Positions 32,963 through 41,691 are shown, counted from the first letter of the stretch. The stretch: DNA of 44,126 bases from JBOGVA01 sp050692195 (GCA_050692195.1 JBOGVA010000015.1:1-44126), one strand, 5' to 3'. Translations and numbers: made by a program. The notes: generated from the sequence alone by a model not told the origin.

Positions 32963-33844
32963 TCAGATGACCCCCACGCCCCTCATGGCCTGCTCCACCT
33001 GCGACCGCTCTTCCTCGGTCGCGGGGACCAGGGGGAGGCGCGGAGGGCCCGCGGGCCGTCCGGCGATCTGGAGGGCGGCCTTGACCGGGATCGGGTTCGA
33101 GGTGATGAACAGGGCCTTGAACAGCGGCATCAGGTCGTCGTGGACCTTTCGAGCCGCCACGCTGTCCACGGTGGCGAGCTCGAGCATCTCCTTGATCCGG
33201 TCCCCCACCAGGTGCGAGGCCACGGAGACGACACCGGCGCCTCCCATCACGGCGTACAGGAAGGCTGCCCAGTCGTCCCCGGAGTACACGTCGAAGTCCT
33301 CCGGGGTCTCCTTGATGATGCGGCTGGCCGTCTGGAGATCGCCCGTCGAGTCCTTCAGCGCGACGATGTTCTCCACCTCCGTCAGCCTGAGGACCGTGTC
33401 CGTCTCGATCAGGCATGCGGTGCGGCCGGGGATGTTGTAGAGGATGACGGGCAGTCCCGTGGACCCGGCAACCTTGGTGAAATGCTCCAGGAGCCCGCGC
33501 TGGGGCGGCTTGTTGTAATAAGGGGTGACGACGAGGACTGCGTCGGCGCCGCTTTTCTCCGCCTCCTGGGTGAGCTCGATGGTCTCCGCGGTGTTGTAGG
33601 TACCGGTCCCGGCGATGACCTTGCCTCGCCCCTCGGCGGCCTCGACGACGGCCCTCAAGAGATCGACCTTCTCCCCGTGGGACAACGTGGCCGACTCTCC
33701 GGTGGACCCCGCCAGGACCAGCGCGTCCGAACCGTTGTCGAAGAGCCACCTGGCCAGTTCCTGTGCCCCGTCCAGATCCAGAGAGAAGTCGTCCCTGAAC
33801 GGCGTCACCATCGCCGTGATCACCGAACCCAACCGCCCGGCCAT
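32963..33844 (-). CDS. dapA: 4-hydroxy-tetrahydrodipicolinate synthase
   Basis: Condenses pyruvate with aspartate semialdehyde, the first committed step to diaminopimelate and lysine. 293 residues, a TIM barrel with the Schiff-base lysine Lys164 (VALKDSTGD), Tyr136 (LYNIPGRT), GSTGESATLSHGEK and VVTPYYNKPPQ. ATG 33844 follows AAGGAGGAAGCG. Together with dapB, dapL and dapF in this window it completes a four-enzyme route. Confidence 0.97.
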   Translation of the reverse strand: MAGRLGSVITAMVTPFRDDFSLDLDGAQELARWLFDNGSDALVLAGSTGESATLSHGEKVDLLRAVVEAAEGRGKVIAGTGTYNTAETIELTQEAEKSGADAVLVVTPYYNKPPQRGLLEHFTKVAGSTGLPVILYNIPGRTACLIETDTVLRLTEVENIVALKDSTGDLQTASRIIKETPEDFDVYSGDDWAAFLYAVMGGAGVVSVASHLVGDRIKEMLELATVDSVAARKVHDDLMPLFKALFITSNPIPVKAALQIAGRPAGPPRLPLVPATEEERSQVEQAMRGVGVI

Positions 33845-33993
33845 CGCTTCCTCCTTCCTTCGTTACCTGGGCAGAGTACCCCCTGGGGCGCCCGGAAGGG
33901 CACTGGGTCACGTCATGGCCGGAACTCCGGGCGGGGCCGAGCCCCGGTCAGGCGTCCTGCCTTGCCCGGCCCCTTGCCCGCAGCTTGGCTCCA

Positions 33994-34022
33994 ACTCTAC
34001 CCCGTTGCACAGTATTTAACAA
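33994..34022 (-). promoter_or_regulatory. Predicted dapA promoter
   Basis: Minus-strand TTGTTA (34017-34022), 17 bases, TAGAGT (33994-33999), giving a leader of about 143 bases before dapA. No lysine-riboswitch signature was recognised in the leader. The rest of 33845-34113 holds no gene. Confidence 0.45.
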
Positions 34023-34101
34023 GGGCCACATGGGCCACATGTTGAACGCGTGGAAGCGGTTCGACCATCGGAGGTCACGGCGTCCGGCGGAAAGCCGGGG
34101 C

Positions 34102-34107
34102 TATCCT
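34102..34107 (+). promoter_or_regulatory. -10 element giving a leaderless adenosyltransferase mRNA
   Basis: TATCCT ends six bases before the GTG at 34114, which places the transcription start on the start codon. No Shine-Dalgarno sequence is present. A good -35 is not seen. Confidence 0.5.
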
Positions 34108-34113
34108 TGCCCC

Positions 34114-34662
34114 GTGCGCATCTATACCCGAAAGGGCGACGACGGAACGACCGGGATGCTGTACGGCGGGCGGATATCCAAGGCCGACCCGGCTACCGAA
34201 GCCTATGGAACCGTGGACGAGGCCGTGGCCGCCCTGGGGCTGGCCAGGGCTCTGGCCGACTCCCCTGCCGCCCAGGGGCTGATCCTTCGGCTGCAACGCG
34301 ACCTCTTCGTGGTGGGGGCCGACCTGGCGGCCAACCCCGACAAGCGCGATCGGCTGGAGCCCGGGGTGTCGCGGGTCACTCCTCACATGGTCACGGCCCT
34401 GGAGTCGCTCATCGACGAGCGGGTTGCCGAACAGGCCCTCCCCGACCACTTCGTCGTCCCCGGGGCAAACGCGGTGTCGGCGGCCCTCGACCTGGCCCGG
34501 GCCGCGGTCCGAGGGGCCGAGCGCCGCGCGGTCGAGATCCGGGATCGCGGGGGGATGGTGAGCGATGAGGTGATGCAATACCTGAACCGCCTGTCCGACC
34601 TGCTGTTCGTGCTGGCCCGGTGGCAGGCCGGCGGCCCCGAGGAGCCCAGCCGGGGGGATTAG
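34114..34662 (+). CDS. Cob(I)alamin adenosyltransferase, PduO type
   Basis: A 182-residue ATP:cob(I)alamin adenosyltransferase. Family motifs: the N-terminal YTRKGDDGTTGMLYGGRISK that binds ATP, YGTVDEAVAALGLARA, LFVVGADLAA, FVVPGANAVSAALDLARAAVRGAERRAV and the closing YLNRLSDLLFVLARW. It makes adenosylcobalamin, the cofactor the class II NrdJ of this genome needs. The GTG at 34114 was chosen because the sequence begins VRIYTRKGDDG as in the family; longer upstream frames are not supported. It converges on the HAD gene with no gap. Confidence 0.93.
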   Translation: MRIYTRKGDDGTTGMLYGGRISKADPATEAYGTVDEAVAALGLARALADSPAAQGLILRLQRDLFVVGADLAANPDKRDRLEPGVSRVTPHMVTALESLIDERVAEQALPDHFVVPGANAVSAALDLARAAVRGAERRAVEIRDRGGMVSDEVMQYLNRLSDLLFVLARWQAGGPEEPSRGD

Positions 34663-35307
34663 CTAGAGGCTTCGGAGCGCCGCGGGAAGCTCGTCGAGCG
34701 AGTCGATGCGCAGGTCCGCCATCTCTGCTTCCGGGCGCAGGGCGTGGAGGTAGCCCCATGGGCCTCGCCGGATGAACACCCCGACCATCCCGGCTTCTCG
34801 CGCCGGCAGGACATCGTTGTCCAGTCGGTCACCAACGTAGGCAGCCTCTGTTGGGCCCACTCCAGCCAACTCGGCCATCCGGGTGAAGAAGTCGCGGGAT
34901 GGCTTCTCGACGCCGAGCGACTCCGACGAGGTGACCACGTCGACCGAAAGCCCCATTCCCGCGACGGCCTGCTCCACCAGGGCCGTCGAGTTCCCCGCGA
35001 TCCCGACCACGTATCCTTCGTCCTTCAACGCCTGCAGGCAGGGTGCGGCATCCGGGTACAGGTCGGTCGGGGCGATCCCGTAGCGATCGGCGCTCTCGAT
35101 GCGTCGCTGCCGTTCCGCCTCGAGATCGAACCCAGGCCGGAGCATCTCGAAGACGCGGAGGCGGTCCTCGCCTCGCTCGATGGACGCACCGAACAGCGCG
35201 ACGAAGGTGAACCGCGGGATGCCCAGCCAGTCTGCCCATCCTTGCCACAGAGTGGTTTCGTCAAGGAGGGTCTCCCCCACGTCGAAGAGCACGGCCCGCA
35301 GCCTCAC
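34663..35307 (-). CDS. HAD-superfamily hydrolase
   Basis: A 214-residue haloacid-dehalogenase-like phosphatase. Motif I is AVLFDVGETLLDE (the second aspartate is replaced by Glu in DVGET, as in several phosphatase subgroups), motif II GIAGNSTALVEQA, motif III lysine in GVEKPSRDFFTRM, motif IV VGDRLDNDVLPAREAGM. A helical cap lies between motifs I and II. The substrate cannot be told. GTG start 35307; the stop abuts the adenosyltransferase stop. Confidence 0.85.
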   Translation of the reverse strand: MRLRAVLFDVGETLLDETTLWQGWADWLGIPRFTFVALFGASIERGEDRLRVFEMLRPGFDLEAERQRRIESADRYGIAPTDLYPDAAPCLQALKDEGYVVGIAGNSTALVEQAVAGMGLSVDVVTSSESLGVEKPSRDFFTRMAELAGVGPTEAAYVGDRLDNDVLPAREAGMVGVFIRRGPWGYLHALRPEAEMADLRIDSLDELPAALRSL

Positions 35308-35350
35308 CGCTTCATCAGTACCATGCGGCAGACGTGGAGAGGAGGACTGG

Positions 35351-35680
35351 ATGGTTCGCGTTCACATCTGGCTTCGGAAGAAGGAGGGCATGTCGGCCGA
35401 CGCCTTCCGGGACTACTGGCTGAACAACCACGCGCCGATCGCCCGGGACGGCTACGAGAACCTCAGGGGCTACGTGGTGAACCTGGTCACGCGGGTGCCC
35501 GAAGGGCAGGAGGCGCCCTACGACGGAGTGGCCGAGCTGACCTGGGACGATCGCGAAGGGTTCTCGGTCGACATGAAGCGCGACGCGGCGAAGCGAGCCA
35601 CGGCGGACCTGGCGAACTTCACGGCTGCCTCTGGCCTGCTCTTCGTGGACCAGACCATCGTCAAGGAGGCCGCTCCGTGA
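35351..35680 (+). CDS. EthD-domain protein
   Basis: A 109-residue ferredoxin-like alpha/beta barrel protein of the EthD type: RVHIWLRKKEGMSADAFRDY, WLNNHAPIARDGYENLRGYV, YDGVAELTWDDREGF, and the terminal FVDQTIVKEAAP. Members form dimers; EthD itself accompanies a cytochrome P450 system, but many homologues have unknown or hydrolase/decarboxylase roles. The ATG at 35351 follows AGGAGGACTGG. The next gene overlaps its stop by four bases, so the two are probably translated together. Confidence 0.82.
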   Translation: MVRVHIWLRKKEGMSADAFRDYWLNNHAPIARDGYENLRGYVVNLVTRVPEGQEAPYDGVAELTWDDREGFSVDMKRDAAKRATADLANFTAASGLLFVDQTIVKEAAP

Positions 35681-36132
35681 GCATGACCACCGAAGAGATC
35701 GATGCGTTCCTCGCCGAACCCCGGCTCTGCCACTTCGCTACCGTGGACGATCGAGGCCGGCCTCGCGTCCGGCCGCTCTGGTACCTGTGGCGAGATGGGA
35801 CGTTCTGGTTCACCACCCGTCTCCTGGCCCGCCACACCGGACGCGACCTGAGGGCGAACCCCAGGGTGGCCGTCTCCATCGCATCCGAGGACCGCCCCTA
35901 TCGGGCGGTGATCGTGCACGGACGTCCCGAGGTGATCGACAAGGATCGAGCACTGCTCCTCGCCATCTCCACGCGATACGGAGAGGCCGAGGGCAGGCGC
36001 TGGGTGGCCGGGGCGATGAAGGAGCCGGACCGGATCCTCCTCAAGCTGGTTCCGACGACCCTTCTCTCCTGGCACTACGGGCGAGGCGACTACAGCAAGC
36101 AACAGCAGGGAGTCTCCATGCGCTCGGGGTAG
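35677..36132 (+). CDS. PPOX-class flavin or F420-dependent oxidoreductase family protein
   Basis: A 151-residue split-barrel protein resembling pyridoxamine 5'-phosphate oxidases: EIDAFLAEPRLCHFATVDD, RGRPRVRPLWYLWRDGTFWF, RHTGRDLRANPRVAVSIASE, and AVIVHGRPEVID. The arginine-rich segment after RVRPLWY is where FMN or F420 phosphate binds in this fold. The cofactor cannot be assigned without comparison. The start is GTG 35677, overlapping the EthD stop as GTGA with AAGGAGG seven bases ahead; the ATG six bases later is the alternative. Substrate unknown. Confidence 0.82.
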   Translation: MSMTTEEIDAFLAEPRLCHFATVDDRGRPRVRPLWYLWRDGTFWFTTRLLARHTGRDLRANPRVAVSIASEDRPYRAVIVHGRPEVIDKDRALLLAISTRYGEAEGRRWVAGAMKEPDRILLKLVPTTLLSWHYGRGDYSKQQQGVSMRSG

Positions 36133-36139
36133 GCCCGCC

Positions 36140-36928
36140 TCAGTCCTCCAGGCCCTCGAACACGCCGGACACGGTCGGGCCCCGGGGATCGGCCACCGGA
36201 GGCCACGCCTGCACGAAGGACTCCTTGCCGAGCAGCTCGGGCTGAAGGTCCTCCGGAAGGTACTCCAGCTCCATCTGCTGGGTCCGGTGCGCCCGAATGG
36301 CGGCCAGCTTCCGCGACACGACGCTCCGGCAGTCGACCTGCACGGCGATCGTGTGATCGGGGACCCCCCTTGGCATGAATGGCGCCTCCGGGTCTCCCAA
36401 TTCCACACCCCGCTCTCGGAGCTGCTGCCAGAAGCGGTCGAGGTGCGACTGCGGCAACGCGGTGTAGAGCAGCCGCTGAAAGGCCCCATCTTGTTTCGAA
36501 GTCGCTCGGGCCTCGTGGAACGCTTCCGTGGCCGCCTGGTGGATGGCCACGTGATCCTCGTGCTTGGTGACTCCCTCCGGACCGAACGTCGCCACTACCT
36601 GCGGGCCGGCCTCTCGCAGCACCTCCGCGATCCTGCCCACGAGCTCGCCTCGAGGGACGTCGGTCAGGCCGCCGTCCGGGTAGCGAAGGAAGTGGATGGT
36701 GGCCTCGCCGGAGCCAAGAGCGGACAGCGAGTCGCGCTCCTCCTGCTCCCGGACCTGGGCCAGGGTCTCCGAAGTCGCCAGCGACGGATCGCTGATGACG
36801 CCGGCCTCTCCGCTCGTGGCGACGATCAAGGTGTATTCGACGTTCCCCTGCCCGAGGGCCAGCGTTCCGCCAAGGCTGTAGGTGTCGTCGTCGGGATGGG
36901 CGTAGACGGCGGCCAGGCGACGCGCCAC
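36140..36928 (-). CDS. PIG-L family deacetylase
   Basis: A 262-residue zinc-dependent deacetylase of the PIG-L/LmbE family. The metal motif is AHPDDD (His11, Asp13, Asp14), with the third ligand in HEDHVAIHQAA. VGRIAEVLREAGPQVVATFG is also typical. In Actinobacteria the family includes MshB (mycothiol synthesis) and Mca (mycothiol conjugate amidase); the length, close to Mca/MshB, permits either, but no residue seen decides it. GTG start 36928 directly follows the dapB stop with no gap. Confidence 0.88.
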   Translation of the reverse strand: MARRLAAVYAHPDDDTYSLGGTLALGQGNVEYTLIVATSGEAGVISDPSLATSETLAQVREQEERDSLSALGSGEATIHFLRYPDGGLTDVPRGELVGRIAEVLREAGPQVVATFGPEGVTKHEDHVAIHQAATEAFHEARATSKQDGAFQRLLYTALPQSHLDRFWQQLRERGVELGDPEAPFMPRGVPDHTIAVQVDCRSVVSRKLAAIRAHRTQQMELEYLPEDLQPELLGKESFVQAWPPVADPRGPTVSGVFEGLED

Positions 36929-37744
36929 CTAGATCTCTCCGTCGCCCTCCGGAAAGCCCAGCAGGGGCTCCAGTCCAACCGTCAGTCCGGGCCTGTTGAA
37001 CACCGACTTGATGGCCAGGATCACGCCGGGCATGAAGGAGACCCGCTGCGATGAGTCGTGCCGGATGGTCAGCGTCTCCCCGTGCCCGCCGAAGATGACC
37101 TCCTGGTGCGCAACCAAGCCGGGAAGCCGGACCGAGTGGATGCGGATGCCCTGGACGTTGCCGCCGCGCACGCCTTCCAGGGTCTCGCCCTCCGGACCCT
37201 CCCACGACTGATCACGGGCTTTGGCCATCCGCTCGGCGGTGGCCCGAGAAGTGCCCGAAGGTGCGTCGAGCTTCCCCTCGTGGTGCAGCTCGACGATCTC
37301 GGCGGCCGGGAAGATCCGAGCGGCTTGGGCCGCGAACCGCTGGAGCAAGACCGCCCCGATGGCGAAATTGGGAGCCACGATGACGTTGGACTCCTCGCCC
37401 TCGTCCCGCAGGAGCCGCTCGATCTCCGCCAGCTCCTCCTCGCCGATCCCGGTGGTTCCCACCACCATGTGCATCGCGTGCTCGATGGCCCATCTGACGT
37501 TGTCCATGACCGCGTCGGGCCGGGTGAAGTCGACGGCGACCTCGGTCTCCGCCTGGAGCAGCGTTTCCGTCTCGTCCGAGATCAGGACGTCGATCTCGGG
37601 ATGCCCGATCATCCTGCCGAGGTGCTCGCCTCCGAACGAGGGATTGATCCCCGCAACCAGGGCCAGCTCGGGGTCCTGCGCGACGGCCTGGCACACCAAC
37701 CGGCCCATCCGGCCGGCCGCTCCCAATACCCCGACTCGGATCAC
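36929..37744 (-). CDS. dapB: 4-hydroxy-tetrahydrodipicolinate reductase
   Basis: Reduces the DapA product to tetrahydrodipicolinate with NAD(P)H. 271 residues with the nucleotide motif VGVLGAAGRMGR (4-15), VDFTRPDA, VVGTTGI, APNFAIGAVLL and the catalytic ELHHEGKLDAPSGTS (His154, His155, Lys158). The GTG at 37744 has GGAGGTCCTCTG before it. Gene order M16 protease-dapB follows that of mycobacteria (pepR to dapB). Confidence 0.97.
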   Translation of the reverse strand: MIRVGVLGAAGRMGRLVCQAVAQDPELALVAGINPSFGGEHLGRMIGHPEIDVLISDETETLLQAETEVAVDFTRPDAVMDNVRWAIEHAMHMVVGTTGIGEEELAEIERLLRDEGEESNVIVAPNFAIGAVLLQRFAAQAARIFPAAEIVELHHEGKLDAPSGTSRATAERMAKARDQSWEGPEGETLEGVRGGNVQGIRIHSVRLPGLVAHQEVIFGGHGETLTIRHDSSQRVSFMPGVILAIKSVFNRPGLTVGLEPLLGFPEGDGEI

Positions 37745-37783
37745 CAGAGGACCTCCGCTCCTGCCCGCAACCCCCTGCGGACG

Positions 37784-39130
37784 CTATCCGCTCGGCGCGT
37801 GCGCGGCCACCCCGACCTCGCCCAGAGCCTCGGACAGGCCGTCGCCCTCCTGGAACGCACCCTCCTCGAATGGCCCGATCACGGCCAGGGCCATCGGGCG
37901 CCGGAACACGTCCTGTGCCACCTTCTCCGCATCCTCCCTGGTCACCGCGTCTGTTCGCTCGAGCACCTCGTCTACGGAGAGGATCTCGCCGTGGCTGATC
38001 TCCGACTTGCCGATACGGGACATCCGCCCGCTGGTGTCCTCGAGGGAGAGAACGAGGGATCCCTTGAGGTGGCCCTTGGCCCGCTCCAGCTCCTCGTGGG
38101 TGAGGCCTCCGCCGGCGATGTCCTGCATCTCCCGTCGCACGATCGTCAGGACCTCCTGCGCCTTCGATGGGGTGGTTCCAGCGTAGACCGCGAAGGCCCC
38201 CGTCTCCGCGAACATCGAGTAATAGCTGTACACCGAGTACACCAGGCCACGCTTCTCCCGGATCTCCTGGAAGAGTCGTGAAGACATGCCTCCGCCCAGG
38301 GCAGAGTTGACCACACTGAAGGCGAACCGCTGCGGATCCCTTCTCGAGTACGCGCTCGTCCCATAGGAGATGTGCGCCTGCTCGGTCGTACGGCGGCGCA
38401 CCACCGTGGACCCCGAGCACGTCGGGACGTCGCCTCCCATTCTCACCTTTCGGGATTGACCTGCGGCGAGCTTCTTCCCGGTGTCCATGTGCTGCTCCAC
38501 CAGCGCGCCGAGCCGTCGATGGTCGAGGTTTCCCGCTGCGGCGATGACGAAGTGAGGCGGTCGGTACAGCCGGTCGTAGAACCGCTTGATCTGGTCTCGC
38601 GAGACCGAGCCGATGGTCTCGCGGGTGCCGAGAACCGGCCTGCCCAGGGGATGGCCCATCCACAGCGTCTCCGCGTACAGGTCATGGATGAGGTCGCCGG
38701 GGTCGTCGTCGCGCATGTTGATCTCTTCCAGGATCACCTGGCGTTCGGCCTCGACGTCGGCCTTCGCGATCGCCGAGTTCTGCAGCATGTCGCTCATGAA
38801 CTCGACCGCCATCGGCAGGTCCTGGTCCCGGACCCGGCAGTAGTAGCAGGTGAACTCCTTGGCCGTGAACGCGTTGAGATCACCCCCCACCGCATCGAAG
38901 GCATCGGCGATGTCGCGGGCGGTGCGTGTCCGAGTCCCCTTGAACAGAAGGTGCTCCAGGAAGTGCGATGCACCGGCGACCCCGGGGCGTTCATCTCGGG
39001 AGCCGACGTCGACCCACACACCCAGGGCCACCGAGCGCATCCCCGGCATGGCCTCGGTGACGATCCGAAGGCCGGACGCGTACTCGGTCCGGCTTAGCTC
39101 GGTACCCTCGGGCGCCTTGTGCGGGCTCAA
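37784..39130 (-). CDS. M16 family zinc peptidase (PepR/processing peptidase-like)
   Basis: A 448-residue M16B peptidase. The inverted zinc motif HFLEH (His56, Glu59, His60) is followed by the distal ligand region AERQVILEEINMRDDDP, and the C-terminal half holds SALGGGMSSRLFQEIREKRG, the conserved Arg/Tyr (GLVYSVYSYYS) loop. In Actinobacteria this gene always tends to sit after pnp. The start is TTG at 39130 overlapping the pnp stop as TTGA; this gives MSPHKAPEGT, and no better start fits. Confidence 0.93.
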   Translation of the reverse strand: MSPHKAPEGTELSRTEYASGLRIVTEAMPGMRSVALGVWVDVGSRDERPGVAGASHFLEHLLFKGTRTRTARDIADAFDAVGGDLNAFTAKEFTCYYCRVRDQDLPMAVEFMSDMLQNSAIAKADVEAERQVILEEINMRDDDPGDLIHDLYAETLWMGHPLGRPVLGTRETIGSVSRDQIKRFYDRLYRPPHFVIAAAGNLDHRRLGALVEQHMDTGKKLAAGQSRKVRMGGDVPTCSGSTVVRRRTTEQAHISYGTSAYSRRDPQRFAFSVVNSALGGGMSSRLFQEIREKRGLVYSVYSYYSMFAETGAFAVYAGTTPSKAQEVLTIVRREMQDIAGGGLTHEELERAKGHLKGSLVLSLEDTSGRMSRIGKSEISHGEILSVDEVLERTDAVTREDAEKVAQDVFRRPMALAVIGPFEEGAFQEGDGLSEALGEVGVAAHAPSG

Positions 39131-41460
39131 CGCTCCGGCCGATCTCCGCGGTCTCGATCTCCCCGTTCCCCCCGGCGGGGACGAAACCCGCGCTCTCGAT
39201 CGCGGCCTCGCCCGGCTCCTTCGCCGCGCGGCCGATCGCCCTCCCGACGAGGTCGGCCTCGGTCGCCGTCGTCACCCTCGGCCCGAGGCCATCCGCCCTC
39301 CGGCGGATCCCACCCTTCGCCGACGGGCTTCAGGCTGACCTTGGTACGGCCCATGGGGTCCTGTTCGATCTTGTCGATCTCGACCGTCAGCTTGTCCCCG
39401 ACGTTGATGGCCTCCTCGACGTTGCTGAGCCGCTTGCCACGGCCCAGCTTCGAGATGTGGATCATGCCGTCGCGCCCGGGGAGGATGTTGACGAAGACCC
39501 CGAAGGTCGCCGTTTTGACCACCGTGCCCTCGTAGCGTTCACCCACTTCGGGCAGGTGCGGGTTGACGATGGCTTCGATCATCTCCACCGCCTTCTCGGC
39601 GCTCTCACCGTCCCGGGACCCGATGAAGATCCGGCCATCGTCCTCGATGTCGATGTCGGCCCCGGTGAGGGCGATGATCTCGTTGATCCGCTTGCCCTTC
39701 GGCCCGATGACCTCGCCGATCTTGTCCACGGGGATCTGCTTCAGGATCACCCGAGGCGCCTTCAACGAGAGCTGGCCCCTGGGCTCCGCGATGGTTCGCC
39801 CCATGGTCTCCAGGATGAACAGGCGGGCCTCACGGGCCTGCTTCAGAGCTCCGGCCAGGACCTCCGTGGGGAGGCCCGTGACCTTCGTATCGAGCTGGAG
39901 GGCGGTGATGAATTCCTTGGTCCCGGCCACCTTGAAGTCCATGTCTCCCAGGGCGTCCTCCGCCCCCAGGATGTCGGTGAGGGTGGCGAACTCACCTCCC
40001 TCCGCGATCAGTCCCATGGCGATGCCGGCCACCGGAGACTTGATCGGCACGCCGGCGTCCATTAGCGAGAGGGTGGAGGCGCACACGCTGGCCATTGATG
40101 TCGAGCCATTGGATTCGAGCACATCGGAGACCAGGCGGAGCGCGTAGGGGAACTCGTCCTCGTCGGGGATGACCGGGACGAGGGCCCGCTCCGCCAGTGC
40201 CCCGTGGCCGATCTCTCGCCGTTTCGGGCCCCGCAGGAACCCGACCTCCCCTGTAGAGAACGGCGGGAAGTTGTAGTGGTGGATGTAGCGCTTCGACTCC
40301 TCGGGATCGAGCGTATCGATCATCTGGGTCATGCGGAGCATCCCCAGCGTGGCAACGTTCAGGACCTGGGTCTCCCCCCGCTGGAAGAGCCCAGATCCGT
40401 GGGCCCGCGGGATCAGGCCGACCTCACAGTAGAGCTGACGGATCTCGTCGGGCTTCCTCCCGTCCAGCCTGGCGCCCTCCTCCAGGATCCGCCTGCGCAT
40501 GACCCTCTTCTCGAGTTCCTTGAAGGCCGGCGAGACCTGGCCTGCGAGCGAGGCGAACTCCTCGCCCCACCGAGCCTCGAGCTGGCTCTTCACCTCGGCC
40601 TTCAGCGCGTCGAGATTCGCCTCTCGCTCGGCCTTGCCGGGCACGAGCGCGTCGGTCAGCCGGGGCCCGGCGATCTGCTCGACCGCGCCGAAGACCTCCT
40701 CCGTGTAGAGCGGGGTTGGCTGAAAGGTCTTCTGGCGGGTCCCGGCCTCCGCCACGAGGGCTCGCTGGAACTCGATGATTTCGGCCAAGGCTGCCTTCGC
40801 CGCCTCCAGGCCGTCGGCGACGACCTCTTCGGTCGGGGCGGCCTCACCGTCGGCGATCCGTCCCCAGGCTCCCTCGGGAGCCTCGCCCTCGATCATCAGG
40901 ATGTCCACGGTCCCCTGATCGTTCACCCGGCCGGCCACGACCACGTCGAACGTGGCCAGATCGAGGTCCTGATAGGTCGGGGTGATCTTCCACTGGCCCC
41001 CGATCAGGCCCAGGCGGACCGCCGCCACCGGGCCGTCGAACGGCAGCCCGGCCAGGGACACGGCCAGGCCGGCCGCGTTGATGCTCGGGACGTCGTAGGG
41101 GTTGGCGAGGTCGGCGGAGAGCACCGTGACCACCACATGCACCTCGTCGCGGAAGCCCTCCTTGAACGTCGGCCGGAGCGGCCGGTCGATCAGCCGCGCG
41201 GTAAGGATGGCCGTCTCCGACGGCCGGCCCTCCCGGCGAAAGAACCCGCCGGGGATCTTTCCGGCCGCGTACATCCGCTCCTCCACGTCAACCGTGAGCG
41301 GGAAGAAGTCGATGCCCTCGCGGGGCGGCCCGCTGGTGCACGTGGCGAGGACCTGGGTCTCTCCCAGGGTCACCACGCACGACCCGTGGGCCAGCTTGGC
41401 GAGCTTACCCGTCTCGACGACGAGGTCCGCCCCGCCGATTCTCTTGCTGGAACTGATCAT
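39127..41460 (-). CDS. pnp: Polyribonucleotide nucleotidyltransferase (PNPase)
   Basis: 3'-5' phosphorolytic exoribonuclease, 777 residues. Two RNase PH domains (FFRREGRPSETAILTARLID in the first; VASVCASTLSLMDAG and GDMDFKVAGT in the second, which carries the catalytic aspartates) flank a helical linker. A KH domain (IGEVIGPKGKRINEIIALTG) and an S1 domain (YEGTVVKTATFGVFVNILPG) follow. The tail is an Arg/Gly/Asp-rich disordered extension of about 60 residues, perhaps binding RNA. ATG 41460 follows CAAGGAGGATCCACA; the frame is open further up but the codons there are non-coding. Confidence 0.98.
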   Translation of the reverse strand: MISSSKRIGGADLVVETGKLAKLAHGSCVVTLGETQVLATCTSGPPREGIDFFPLTVDVEERMYAAGKIPGGFFRREGRPSETAILTARLIDRPLRPTFKEGFRDEVHVVVTVLSADLANPYDVPSINAAGLAVSLAGLPFDGPVAAVRLGLIGGQWKITPTYQDLDLATFDVVVAGRVNDQGTVDILMIEGEAPEGAWGRIADGEAAPTEEVVADGLEAAKAALAEIIEFQRALVAEAGTRQKTFQPTPLYTEEVFGAVEQIAGPRLTDALVPGKAEREANLDALKAEVKSQLEARWGEEFASLAGQVSPAFKELEKRVMRRRILEEGARLDGRKPDEIRQLYCEVGLIPRAHGSGLFQRGETQVLNVATLGMLRMTQMIDTLDPEESKRYIHHYNFPPFSTGEVGFLRGPKRREIGHGALAERALVPVIPDEDEFPYALRLVSDVLESNGSTSMASVCASTLSLMDAGVPIKSPVAGIAMGLIAEGGEFATLTDILGAEDALGDMDFKVAGTKEFITALQLDTKVTGLPTEVLAGALKQAREARLFILETMGRTIAEPRGQLSLKAPRVILKQIPVDKIGEVIGPKGKRINEIIALTGADIDIEDDGRIFIGSRDGESAEKAVEMIEAIVNPHLPEVGERYEGTVVKTATFGVFVNILPGRDGMIHISKLGRGKRLSNVEEAINVGDKLTVEIDKIEQDPMGRTKVSLKPVGEGWDPPEGGWPRAEGDDGDRGRPRREGDRPRGEGAGRGRDRERGFRPRRGERGDRDRGDRPER

Positions 41461-41480
41461 TGTGGATCCTCCTTGAACGA

Positions 41481-41496
41481 GGCCGCTGGTGCGGCC
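41481..41496 (-). promoter_or_regulatory. Hairpin just upstream of the pnp ribosome binding site
   Basis: GGCCGC and GCGGCC pair around a 4-base loop, seven bases before the AAGGAGG. Leader hairpins are used for pnp autoregulation in other bacteria, and this one could serve that purpose. GATCCG/CGGATC (about 41604-41638) is another weak inverted repeat in the 260-base rpsO-pnp gap, which has no other gene. Confidence 0.45.
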
Positions 41497-41691
41497 GAGA
41501 GCTGAATGTCCAAGGAGCGGGCGCCGGGTGCGCTCCGGCCAGTTCTCAGTGGTGGGTCTCGGCTGGTGACTCGGTCCTGAACGGCGAGTCCCTCCGGGAT
41601 CCGCAACTGATAACTGACCGCACCGGATCGACGCTTCGCTCCTGGAGCGGTCCCTCCGTTTCTCCTGGTTCACTCCTCCCCTCATACAAGA

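Noticed and set aside
41461..41685. In-frame extension of PNPase upstream of 41460
   Set aside because: The residues are low-quality (Arg/Ser/Pro runs), and ATG 41460 has a strong AAGGAGG and the family N-terminus.
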